A stretch of DNA of 6,842 nucleotides from Bacillota bacterium (GTDB lineage Bacteria; Bacillota; Clostridia; Clostridiales; Clostridiaceae), in the NCBI GenBank assembly GCA_030706065.1, contig JAUZPH010000194.1, positions 1-6,842 of the forward strand. The letters are read 5' to 3'. Below are positions 1 through 6,215 of the stretch, piece by piece. The first letter of the stretch is position 1; each line of letters begins with the position of its first letter. The translations under genes were made by a program, and so were the position numbers. Under the pieces are notes generated by a model. The model saw only the letters and a list, made by a program, of their open reading frames with translations. It was not told the DNA's origin and made no database searches.

Positions 1-1670
1 ACCAAATTGTCAGTTATGGAACCAACAATTTCAGTAAAGGTGCCTGTTTCCATAACCTCAAGCTGTATATTTTCCAGTATATAATTCATTATACCGTATT
101 TTTCACTTAAGTTTTCTTCTCTCTCCACACCGGACAGCACTGTAAAATTGTTAAACAGCCTGTCATGAATATTATTTGTTTTAATATAATCACTAATCTT
201 GTTGATATCCTCCTTGCGAAGAAAGGGAGACAAAGTAATTATATTTTTTTTGTTCGATTGGTTATCTATATTTACCGTGGATAGCACCAGATCAAAACCG
301 TCATAGCTTTCATTCCAATCCTTGACTGAGGAAATGGTTACTTTATCTATCTGGGGTATTGACTGCTTGATCTTATCTGAAAGTATCCTTGCCGTTCCCA
401 TCCCGCTGGGGCAGATAACCAAGACAGAAAGCCTGTTATTACGGGTACTGCTTCTTTCAAGAGCCGCTCCTATATGCATGGTTATATAACCAATCTCATC
501 CTGCGGCATTGTAATATTATATTTGGAAAAAACCAACTTGCAGGCATAGTTAACAGCCTTAAACAATTCGCCGTAGTATTCCTTTATCTGATCCACCAGC
601 GGATTTTTCACTTGTATTCCCATATTGATCCTGTATAATGCTGGACTCAAATGCTGTGACAGCCCCAGGATCAACTGCTCATCACATTCAATTACCGTGT
701 TCATCCTTCTTGATACTTCATAGACAACCTCTGAAGATATATCTTCAAGGGAAACTCCAAGCTGTTCAAACTTTCTGTCAGCTTTATAGACATATCTGTG
801 TCCCATGAGCTGTATAGCTATATACGCCAGTTCGCCATCCGAGATCTCAATATCAGCCTTCGACAGATACTCTCTTATCCTGCCTGTAAAGGCAAATTCA
901 CCGGCGGTCAGAACATCATGAACAAGATAGGAAGGCAGGTTTATACTTGATCCAAGTCTGGTTTTCTTAAGTGAAAGCAGAATATATATATAAGAGCTAA
1001 AATAAGCCATATCATCCAAATTGAACATCTCTGTTTTTACTAGTTCCAAAAGTTCTTTTGATGTCTTTATCAGTTTTTCATCAAAAATAATTTTAAAAAA
1101 GGTACTGACAGCAGGGTCCCTCTTATTGCCATATACATAGGCCAGGAGTTCATCAATGCTCTTATACTCGTAGAGCATCTCCAAAAACAGGTTTCTCTTA
1201 ATCCATTCCGAACCTTCTATGCTTATTCCGTAACTTCTTTTCCTGCTTAAAGAAAGATTGCGGAGATTCAACCACTGTTCAATTTTCTCCATATAAAGAC
1301 TTATGGTTCCTTCAACCACATTAAATTGATAGCTAAAAAAGGCTGATTTATAAGGTTCCTCAGCCACTAAAAGCTGGGCCGTGATAAGGATCATTCTTTG
1401 TTCTTGCGATAAGAGCCACTGCAGGGGTATATCCCTTAAAAAGTGCCTCAATTTTTTTATATCCTCTTCACTGCCTTCAGCATAAATATTTGAATTATCT
1501 TCGTGGATACTGACTTTTTTGTCAGCCAGGAACTTGTTTATTACGTCCATCTCTCTTGATATTGTTCTGTTGCTGACGTCAAATTGTTGAGAGAGGTCCT
1601 TTAAATTTAAAGGACCTTTCTCAATTATTGTATTTAAAATAAATTTTTGTCTGGCATTTAAGTCTGTCAT
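1..1670 (-). CDS. mtlR: MtlR-type PRD transcriptional activator of the mannitol operon (partial, C-terminus beyond the left edge)
   Basis: The frame gives 556 codons from ATG at 1670 to the window edge without a stop. MtlR proteins are usually about 690-700 residues, so the last fifth, where an EIIA-like domain normally sits, is not visible. Domains in order: an HTH near residues 5-60 (LKDLSQQFDVSNRTISREM), a linker region, PRD1 at about 190-300, PRD2 at about 305-410, and an EIIB-like domain with the phosphoryl-cysteine motif VICPSGMGTARIL (C420). Candidate PRD histidines are H291 (QLMGHRY), H340 (SQHLSPALYR) and H399 (TMHIGAALER); the first PRD1 position appears to be Tyr229. Family knowledge: PTS phosphorylation of the PRDs and of EIIB tunes DNA binding so that the operon is activated when mannitol is transported. 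The gene starts 23 bp after mtlA ends, so the two are very likely cotranscribed. The ribosome binding site is weak (GGATGG, about 11 nt upstream), which suggests translational coupling. The assignment to mannitol rather than another polyol rests on the mtlA neighbour. Confidence 0.9.
   Translation of the reverse strand, partial: MTDLNARQKFILNTIIEKGPLNLKDLSQQFDVSNRTISREMDVINKFLADKKVSIHEDNSNIYAEGSEEDIKKLRHFLRDIPLQWLLSQEQRMILITAQLLVAEEPYKSAFFSYQFNVVEGTISLYMEKIEQWLNLRNLSLSRKRSYGISIEGSEWIKRNLFLEMLYEYKSIDELLAYVYGNKRDPAVSTFFKIIFDEKLIKTSKELLELVKTEMFNLDDMAYFSSYIYILLSLKKTRLGSSINLPSYLVHDVLTAGEFAFTGRIREYLSKADIEISDGELAYIAIQLMGHRYVYKADRKFEQLGVSLEDISSEVVYEVSRRMNTVIECDEQLILGLSQHLSPALYRINMGIQVKNPLVDQIKEYYGELFKAVNYACKLVFSKYNITMPQDEIGYITMHIGAALERSSTRNNRLSVLVICPSGMGTARILSDKIKQSIPQIDKVTISSVKDWNESYDGFDLVLSTVNIDNQSNKKNIITLSPFLRKEDINKISDYIKTNNIHDRLFNNFTVLSGVEREENLSEKYGIMNYILENIQLEVMETGTFTEIVGSITDNL
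1594..1617. repeat. 24-bp perfect palindrome inside the mtlR HTH coding region
   Basis: The half-site AGGTCCTTTAAA is followed immediately by its exact reverse complement. Extending three bases on each side adds two more complementary pairs around one mismatch. It encodes part of the N-terminal HTH of MtlR, about 54-77 nt after the start codon. In mRNA it could form a hairpin with a small AU loop. No T-run follows, so it is not an intrinsic terminator. Its function is unknown. Confidence 0.85.
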
Positions 1671-1693
1671 ATTCTCATCGCCATCCGTTTATT

Positions 1694-3112
1694 TTATTTT
1701 TTCAATGTTCTTATATACTCATCATAAGTGGAATTATCCAGGAAGTTCTTTATTGTGACGATTTGAGCCTGCGGTGCAACCTGTGCAGCTCTTGCAGAGA
1801 GGCTTTCCTGTGTGAATACTACCTCGGCATCTCTGGAAATTTCATTTACTGCGGAGTGTTTAACAGTAATATCATACCCTGCATCTTTTATTTTCTTTTT
1901 AAGTATAGATTCTCCCATAGCGGATGAACCCATACCTGCATCACATGCGAAAACTATTAACTTTGGAACTGCTGCAGTTCCTGCAGTTTTTTGTCCCTTG
2001 CTTTCTGCCTTTAATTCTTTGGAAGTCTCTTTTGCAGATTCAAAAGCATCATCTTCTACTGCCTTGCTTCTCTTAACGAAAACAGAAGCTATCAGGAAGG
2101 AAACTACTGCACCTACAACTATACCAGCAAGTACCGGTAACAAACCGCCTTTTGGGGACATAGTGATTTCTGCAAATATACTTCCAGGTGATGGTGGTCC
2201 AACCAGTCCAGCCTTAGTCAGAACAAATGTGAAGTCTGCTGCCATTCCACCGCCTATTACAGCTAATAACAGTACAGGATTCATAAGGATGTATGGGAAG
2301 TATATTTCATGGATACCGCCAAGGAACTGGATTATTATTGCTCCAGGTGCAGACTGTTTTGCATTTCCCTTGCCGTACAGTGCATAAGCGAGCAGTATTC
2401 CAAGTCCCGGACCCGGATCTGATTCCAGCAGGAAGAATATTGACTTTCCTGCATCATGAACCTGCTGAAGTCCTAATGGAGAGAATATACCATGATTGAT
2501 TGCGTTGTTCAAGAATAAAATCTTACCAGGTTCAACCAATATTGCTATCAGAGGTATCAATCCTGCATTGGTTACCCAGGTAGCTGCATGCCCCAGAGTG
2601 GTTGAGAAGCCGTTTACCAGTGGTCCTATTCCCCAATAAGATAATAATGCTAAAATACCTCCTATGATACCGGCTGAATAGTTATTTATCAACATTTCAA
2701 AACCGGTTGGGATCTTTCCTTCTACAGCCTGGTCGAACTTCTTAATGATGAAGCCTCCCAAAGGTCCTACTATCATTGCTCCCAGGAACATTGGAATTGT
2801 TGCTCCTACCACAACTCCTGCCGTTGCAACTGCTCCAACAACTCCACCTCTTGCACCGTATACAAGCTTACCGCCTGTGTAACCTATCAGTATCGGAAGC
2901 AGATATGTGATCATAGGGCCAACTAATTTGCCAAAGTATTCATTCGGTATCCAACCGGTCGGAATAAATAATGCTGTTATAAGTCCCCAGGCAATGAATG
3001 CTCCAATGTTCGGCAATACCATTCCGGACAGGAACCCGCCGAATTTTTGTATCTTTGCCTTCCCAGAGCCGCCTTTAGATGCAAATGAATTTCCCTTGAT
3101 TGTGTTTTGCAT
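1694..3112 (-). CDS. mtlA: Mannitol-specific PTS permease, EIICB component
   Basis: This 472-residue membrane protein takes up mannitol and phosphorylates it to mannitol-1-phosphate during transport. Residues about 20-345 are the membrane EIIC domain with many hydrophobic segments. They include NNAINHG (202-208) and the family signature GGIHEIYFPYILMNP (265-279), whose His-Glu pair (H268, E269) lies in the substrate-binding loop of mannitol permeases. A charged, Ala/Lys-rich linker (about 348-382) leads to the EIIB domain (383-472), with the phosphorylated cysteine C390 in FACDAGMGSSAMG. There is no EIIA domain. This is the two-domain form usual in Firmicutes, in contrast to the three-domain E. 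coli MtlA, so phosphate must come from a separate EIIA-Mtl not in this window. The ATG start has a strong ribosome binding site (GGAGGAGG, 8 nt upstream). It is first in the operon and is followed after 23 bp by mtlR. All key residues are present and the length is normal. Confidence 0.96.
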   Translation of the reverse strand: MQNTIKGNSFASKGGSGKAKIQKFGGFLSGMVLPNIGAFIAWGLITALFIPTGWIPNEYFGKLVGPMITYLLPILIGYTGGKLVYGARGGVVGAVATAGVVVGATIPMFLGAMIVGPLGGFIIKKFDQAVEGKIPTGFEMLINNYSAGIIGGILALLSYWGIGPLVNGFSTTLGHAATWVTNAGLIPLIAILVEPGKILFLNNAINHGIFSPLGLQQVHDAGKSIFFLLESDPGPGLGILLAYALYGKGNAKQSAPGAIIIQFLGGIHEIYFPYILMNPVLLLAVIGGGMAADFTFVLTKAGLVGPPSPGSIFAEITMSPKGGLLPVLAGIVVGAVVSFLIASVFVKRSKAVEDDAFESAKETSKELKAESKGQKTAGTAAVPKLIVFACDAGMGSSAMGESILKKKIKDAGYDITVKHSAVNEISRDAEVVFTQESLSARAAQVAPQAQIVTIKNFLDNSTYDEYIRTLKK

Positions 3113-3120
3113 TTTTCTTT

Positions 3121-3128
3121 CCTCCTCC
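3121..3128 (-). promoter_or_regulatory. Ribosome binding site of mtlA
   Basis: GGAGGAGG on the minus strand lies 8 nt before the ATG at 3112. It fixes the start codon and predicts strong translation. Confidence 0.85.
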
Positions 3129-3149
3129 GTTTAATTTTGTGATGAGTTA

Positions 3150-3178
3150 ACTATAATCTACAGTAAACGTTTTTTCAA
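3150..3178 (-). promoter_or_regulatory. Sigma-A type promoter of the mtl operon
   Basis: On the minus strand TTGAAA (3178-3173) is separated by exactly 17 nt from TATAGT (3155-3150). Transcription would begin near 3143 and give a leader of about 30 nt before mtlA. The imperfect -35 suits a promoter that needs an activator. It was found by inspection only. Confidence 0.6.
3162..3175 (-). promoter_or_regulatory. cre-like site (candidate CcpA binding) within the mtl promoter
   Basis: AAAAAACGTTTACT fits the core of the catabolite-responsive element consensus TGWAANCGNTNWCA. The central CG, flanking A/T positions and the C near the end agree, but the opening TG and final A do not (8 of 11 defined positions). 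It overlaps the -35 element and extends into the spacer, where bound CcpA would block RNA polymerase. Catabolite repression of mannitol operons is common in Firmicutes. Confidence 0.4.
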
Positions 3179-3212
3179 CTTCAAGAGCTTCAATGTTGGT
3201 GAGGCCGGAACA

Positions 3213-3252
3213 GGACAACTTTTATCAAAATTGTCCATGCTCCTGCTTGACA
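3213..3252. promoter_or_regulatory. Inverted-repeat region upstream of the mtl promoter, candidate MtlR operator
   Basis: GGACAA (3213-3218) and TTGTCC (3231-3236) form a dyad that extends inward through TTTT/AAAA, with one unpaired C. A related TTGACAA occurs at 3247-3253. The dyad begins 35 bp upstream of the -35 element, a typical place for an activator. The motif does not match closely the MtlR box described for Bacillus subtilis, so the link to MtlR rests on position and symmetry. Confidence 0.35.
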
Positions 3253-3280
3253 AATTTGAACATGTTTCGACATCTGTTCA

Positions 3281-3310
3281 TTGACTATAGTATTTTACCT
3301 GAACTATAAT
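3281..3310 (+). promoter_or_regulatory. Sigma-A type promoter of glmS
   Basis: TTGACT (3281-3286), an 18-nt spacer and a perfect TATAAT (3305-3310) form a strong vegetative promoter. Transcription would start near 3317, about 45 nt upstream of the ribozyme cleavage site. This leaves a short AU-rich 5' fragment that would be released on cleavage. Confidence 0.65.
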
Positions 3311-3360
3311 AATATAAACTCAATTAAGAAAAACATAGATTAAATTTATTACTTAAATTC

Positions 3361-3505
3361 AGCGCCAGAACTTAGGCATCTATATTCCTAAGTTGACGAG
3401 GGCAGGGTTTATCGATGATTTCGGCGGGTACCCTGCGGTATGACACTACCGTTAACGATTGACAAAACTGAGAAGCAATTTTCAGCACAAACCAATCCGG
3501 TGTTT
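3361..3505 (+). ncRNA. glmS self-cleaving ribozyme / glucosamine-6-phosphate riboswitch
   Basis: The conserved core is recognisable in the leader of glmS. The A|GCGCCAGAACT cleavage-site strand has its scissile bond expected between A3361 and G3362. P1 is an 8-bp perfect stem (3369-3376 with 3387-3394), followed by the conserved TTGACGAGG. P2 is roughly GCAGGG/CCCTGC (3402-3407 with 3431-3436), enclosing the near-invariant GTTTATCGATGATTTCGGCG segment. P3 is a short hairpin, CGGTA/TACCG (3436-3440 with 3447-3451). The conserved GACAAAACTGAGAAG then leads into P4 (about 3468-3485). In this family the RNA uses glucosamine-6-phosphate as a cofactor to cut itself. In B. subtilis the new 5' hydroxyl end exposes the mRNA to RNase J1, giving feedback control of GlmS. 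All core segments look intact; the 3' boundary is approximate. Confidence 0.93.
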
Positions 3506-3573
3506 GAACAAAATAATATAGTTTCATTAAGCTGATAACTTTAATCGGTTTTTCCTTTTTTGGGTTTGAACAC

Positions 3574-3720
3574 AGGAGGCTGTGAAAAAAGCCATTCTAT
3601 AGGTTTCGCTACCCCTTTGGTATTCCTCTGGGGTGCATAACAATTATCAATTGTTATGTCGCGTGTGGCCCGTCACAAGCGGCCCGCGAAAAAGAATGGC
3701 TATATTTTTCACATCCTCCT
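3574..3720. repeat. 147-bp inverted-repeat element (MITE-like or structured RNA) in the glmS leader
   Basis: The left arm (3574-3598, AGGAGGCTGTG then A6GCCATTCT) is complementary to the right arm (3693-3720). They differ by one substitution and a 3-nt TAT insertion in the right arm. Three further hairpins lie between the arms: ACCCC/GGGGT (3611-3615 with 3630-3634), a perfect 10-bp stem CATAACAATT/AATTGTTATG with loop ATC (3636-3645 with 3649-3658), and a GC-rich GGCC/GGCC hairpin (3667-3670 with 3681-3684). The layout is a closing stem with three branches. It contains no plausible gene, and no clear target-site duplication flanks it. It could be a non-autonomous transposable element that landed between ribozyme and gene, or a second regulatory RNA domain of glmS. 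The inverted-repeat structure is certain; the function is not known. Confidence 0.8.
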
Positions 3721-3734
3721 ACATAAAAACTTGA

Positions 3735-3747
3735 AAAGGAAAGGAAG
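3735..3747 (+). promoter_or_regulatory. Ribosome binding site of glmS
   Basis: The purine-rich AAAGGAAAGGAAG ends 6 nt before the ATG at 3754. This fixes the start that puts the catalytic cysteine at position 2. Confidence 0.75.
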
Positions 3748-3753
3748 ATATTT

Positions 3754-5580
3754 ATGTGCGGAATAGTAGGTTTTATCGGAAAAAGAGACGCTTCCTCCAT
3801 TTTGGTGGAAGGACTGTCTAAATTGGAATACAGGGGATACGACTCCTCAGGTATTGCTGTAATAGATGATGCTGTTATCAATGTTTCAAAACGCAAGGGA
3901 AGGCTCTCCAACCTTCAGGACAAGCTAAACATCGAACCGATTAAAGGCAGCATCGGAATTGGACATACACGATGGGCGACCCACGGAGAACCCTCGGATT
4001 TAAATTCCCACCCTCATTCCAATGAGGCCGGAACAATAAGTGTAGTTCATAACGGGATAATAGAGAACTACCTTTACTTAAGAGAGTGGCTTATGAAGAA
4101 GGGCTATAAGTTCTATTCGGAAACGGATACCGAAGTTATACCGAATCTGATTGACCTGTTCTATGAAGGAGACCTGCTGGCGGCAGTGATGAAGGCAGTA
4201 GCCAAAATGGAAGGCAGCTATGCCCTTGGAGTTATTTCTTCCATGGAGCCTGACAAGATAGTTGCCGTTAGAAAAGACAGTCCTCTTGTTGTAGGTCTCG
4301 GTACCGGCGAGTATTTTATTGCTTCCGATGTACCTGCGATTTTAAGTGAAACCAGGGATGTTTATTACCTGAATGATAAGGAATTTGTAGTTTTGGAAGC
4401 CGGAGGAGTAACTGTTTATTCTCCGGAAGGCGAGAAGATAGAAAAGGAAACCAGTCATATAACCTGGAGTGCCGATGCGGCTGAAAAAGGCGGCTATGAG
4501 CATTTTATGATAAAAGAGATCTTTGAACAGCCAAAGGCCATCAGGGATACCATGACCTCCCGCATTATTCCCGGAAAACCGGTTACCCTGGATGATATTG
4601 CATTGACAAAAGAGCAGATCGAAAATATAGATAAAATTTATATAGTAGCCTGCGGTACCGCATATCATGCCGGTGTTGTAGGAAAGTATGTCATTGAAAA
4701 TCTTTCAGGAATATCCGTGGAAATTGATATAGCTTCGGAATTCAGATATAGAAGGCCGATCATAAACAAGAGAACTCTGCTTATAGTATTAAGCCAGTCC
4801 GGTGAGACTGCAGATACACTTGCGGCACTCAGAGAAGCCAAAGCCAGAGGAGCAAGAACTCTGGCGGTAACCAATGTGGTGGGAAGTTCCATAGCCAGGG
4901 AAGCGGACGATGTACTTTATACCTGGGCAGGGCTGGAGATAGCCGTTGCCTCCACCAAGGCATATACTACCCAGCTGATACTTATGTATATCCTAGGTTT
5001 GTACTTTGCTCAGGCAAAGGGTACGCTTACAGCTTCGGAGATTGAGGAAATCAAAAGCAGCATGCTCCTGCTTCCGGAACAGACGGAAGAAGTGCTAAAA
5101 CATAGAGAGGTCCTTCAGAAATTTGCATCCAACAATTATATGCATAGAGACATGTTCTTCCTCGGAAGAGGCTTGGACTATGCGGTCGCAATGGAAGGCT
5201 CCCTTAAGACAAAGGAAATATCCTATATTCATTCGGAAGCTTATGCCGGAGGCGAATTAAAGCATGGAACCATAGCACTTATTGAAAAAGGAACTGTTGT
5301 CATTGCCCTTGCAACGCAAAAATTTCTCTTCGATAAGATGATCAGCAATATAAAAGAAGTTAAAACTAGGGGGGCAGTGGTATTGGGCTTTGCCTTTGAA
5401 GGCAGCAATTCTATTGAGAACACTGTGGATTCGGCTCTCTACCTGCCAAATACTCTGGATATTCTGGCACCGGTACTCTCGGTCATTCCGCTGCAGTTAC
5501 TTGCATATTATATGGCAGTGCAAAAGGGCTGTGATGTTGACAAGCCGAGAAATCTGGCAAAGTCTGTAACGGTGGAATAA
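3754..5580 (+). CDS. glmS: Glutamine--fructose-6-phosphate aminotransferase (isomerizing)
   Basis: This cytoplasmic enzyme converts fructose-6-phosphate and glutamine to glucosamine-6-phosphate and glutamate, the entry step to UDP-GlcNAc and peptidoglycan. It has 608 residues, the normal length. Residues 1-240 are the class II glutamine amidotransferase domain. It has the nucleophile Cys2 (MCGIVGFIG; Met1 is expected to be removed), HTRWATHG (71-78), the HNG oxyanion motif (99-101) and SETDTE (122-127). Two SIS sugar-isomerase domains follow (about 285-425 and 457-600). They contain ACGTAYH (299-305), SQSGET (347-352), VASTKAYTTQ (398-407), E488, GELKHG with H504, and the C-terminal tail PRNLAKSVTVE with the catalytic K603. 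The start is set by Cys2 and the ribosome binding site. The gene stands alone with its own promoter, a ribozyme leader and a terminator right after the stop. No defect is seen. Confidence 0.98.
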   Translation: MCGIVGFIGKRDASSILVEGLSKLEYRGYDSSGIAVIDDAVINVSKRKGRLSNLQDKLNIEPIKGSIGIGHTRWATHGEPSDLNSHPHSNEAGTISVVHNGIIENYLYLREWLMKKGYKFYSETDTEVIPNLIDLFYEGDLLAAVMKAVAKMEGSYALGVISSMEPDKIVAVRKDSPLVVGLGTGEYFIASDVPAILSETRDVYYLNDKEFVVLEAGGVTVYSPEGEKIEKETSHITWSADAAEKGGYEHFMIKEIFEQPKAIRDTMTSRIIPGKPVTLDDIALTKEQIENIDKIYIVACGTAYHAGVVGKYVIENLSGISVEIDIASEFRYRRPIINKRTLLIVLSQSGETADTLAALREAKARGARTLAVTNVVGSSIAREADDVLYTWAGLEIAVASTKAYTTQLILMYILGLYFAQAKGTLTASEIEEIKSSMLLLPEQTEEVLKHREVLQKFASNNYMHRDMFFLGRGLDYAVAMEGSLKTKEISYIHSEAYAGGELKHGTIALIEKGTVVIALATQKFLFDKMISNIKEVKTRGAVVLGFAFEGSNSIENTVDSALYLPNTLDILAPVLSVIPLQLLAYYMAVQKGCDVDKPRNLAKSVTVE

Positions 5581-5609
5581 CAAGTGAATTGAATAGTAAT
5601 TAGTTTGTA

Positions 5610-5659
5610 AAAAAACATGAAGCTGCTGCAGTGAATTTTCTGCAGACTTCATGTTTTTT
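5610..5659 (+). terminator. Intrinsic terminator of glmS
   Basis: A long hairpin pairs AAAAAACATGAAG (5610-5622) with CTTCATGTTTTTT (5647-5659). An inner CTGCAG/CTGCAG stem (5626-5631 with 5640-5645) closes an 8-nt loop. The stem ends in a T-run, and the matching A-run on the left arm makes it potentially bidirectional. It begins 30 nt after the glmS stop. Confidence 0.9.
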
Positions 5660-5850
5660 AGCTTTTGCAGCCTGATAAGTGCAGGCTGAATCTCATGCCA
5701 TTCATTTTTGTAAATGTCAAAAACCGGTTCCTTCATGCCGGTAACCGCAAAGCCTGCCCTAAAGCTTTGTTCAAGCAATTCGGATATAGGCCTGTGATAA
5801 TATAACTAAGGAACTGTTTGTCCTACTATAGCATTACCTTCATATATTTA
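5656..5850 (-). pseudogene. C-terminal remnant of a class I SAM-dependent methyltransferase
   Basis: On the minus strand one frame reads IYEGNAIVGQTVP, then a TAG at 5808-5806, then LYYHRPISELLEQSF, RAGFAVTGMKEPVFD and NEWHEIQPALIRLQK. This order (GQxVPQ, YYHRP, AGF..G..EP.F, EW.EI.P.L) is what I know from the C-termini of small methyltransferases of the UbiE/MenG-like class I fold in clostridia. The TAG sits where a Gln (CAG) is expected, a one-base change. Another stop lies at 5850-5848, and no SAM-binding motif I is found upstream before the next gene. So only about the last 60 codons of a gene remain, degraded. Its 3' end runs into the glmS terminator. The original substrate cannot be inferred. 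The family assignment is from memory of the pattern, not from a search. Confidence 0.62.
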
Positions 5851-5930
5851 AGTCGCATATCCACTTTTCTTGAATAAGATATATTAGGCCATAAAAAAGT
5901 TAGGCACTTAAGTAAAAGGGAGGTTTTTAT

Positions 5931-6143
5931 ATGAGTAGACGACATAATAGTTGCTGTTGTGAGCCTTGTTGTGAACCATGCTGTTGCCCTAGTTTCAATC
6001 AATTTGGTTTTGGAGGAGGAAGCGGTTTCTTTCCCGGTGGTTTCGGTGGTGGTTTCGGTGGCGGAAGCTGCTGCTGGATAATTATACTGATACTGCTGGC
6101 ATTCTTCTTCTGTAAAAGAGACAGGTTTGACTTTTGTGACTAA
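5931..6143 (+). CDS. Small Cys/Gly-rich single-pass membrane peptide, function unknown
   Basis: A 70-residue protein starts at ATG 5931 with a strong ribosome binding site (GGGAGG, 5918-5923, 7 nt upstream). Residues 8-19 are a cysteine cluster built on a CCEPCCEPCCC pattern. Residues 26-45 are a Gly/Phe-rich stretch with GGF repeats. Residues 47-60 (CC then WIIILILLAFFF) form one short transmembrane segment. The tail is charged (CKRDRFDFCD). There are 12 cysteines and 13 glycines in 70 residues. I do not recognise the gene. The layout recalls small Gly-rich peptides with a terminal hydrophobic segment, such as the YjcZ-type sporulation peptides of Bacillus, but the cysteine cluster is not typical of those. 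The clustered cysteines could bind metal or cross-link a spore or envelope layer; this is inference. A weak sigma-A-like promoter (TTGAAT 5870-5875, 16 nt, TAAAAA 5892-5897) is possible. The gene appears to be monocistronic. Confidence 0.8.
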   Translation: MSRRHNSCCCEPCCEPCCCPSFNQFGFGGGSGFFPGGFGGGFGGGSCCWIIILILLAFFFCKRDRFDFCD

Positions 6144-6158
6144 AGCGTATTAGGGATA

Positions 6159-6188
6159 TTAGTTTTACCTTAAAAGACTAAGCTTTTT
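6159..6188 (+). terminator. Possible weak terminator after the Cys-rich peptide gene
   Basis: TTAGT plus TTTA (6159-6167) can pair with TAAAA and ACTAA (6171-6181) around one bulge. The run CTTTTT follows (6183-6188). The stem is AU-rich and weak, and it lies 16 nt after the stop codon. Confidence 0.35.
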
Positions 6189-6215
6189 ATTAAAGAATGG
6201 GATTTATCAAAATAC

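Noticed and set aside
1667..1678. Three-codon frame ATG AGA ATA TGA whose stop overlaps the mtlR start
   Set aside because: It could support translational coupling, but the ribosome binding site spacing is poor and such a short overlap easily occurs by chance.
1812..2387. Long plus-strand open frame opposite mtlA
   Set aside because: It lies entirely antisense to the well-supported mtlA, has low-complexity Ser/Thr/Pro/Ala content and no family motif or proper ribosome binding site. It is a shadow frame.
3574..3600. Tiny GTG frame of six codons after AGGAGG in the inverted-repeat element
   Set aside because: The spacing from AGGAGG to GTG is only 2 nt, and the AGGAGG is better explained as part of the inverted repeat.
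3564..3730. Target-site duplication around the inverted-repeat element
   Set aside because: The flanks (ending AACAC on the left, starting ACATA on the right) do not match over any useful length, so insertion by transposition is not shown.
3654..3911. Minus-strand frame overlapping the start of glmS
   Set aside because: It is antisense to the conserved glutaminase domain of GlmS and to the repeat element, with no motif of its own.
5497..5778. Minus-strand frame of 93 codons starting at TTG 5778, as a real gene
   Set aside because: Only its first part resembles a methyltransferase tail. The rest runs through the glmS terminator and antisense to glmS, and the similarity continues upstream of the TTG past a stop codon, so it is a remnant rather than a gene.
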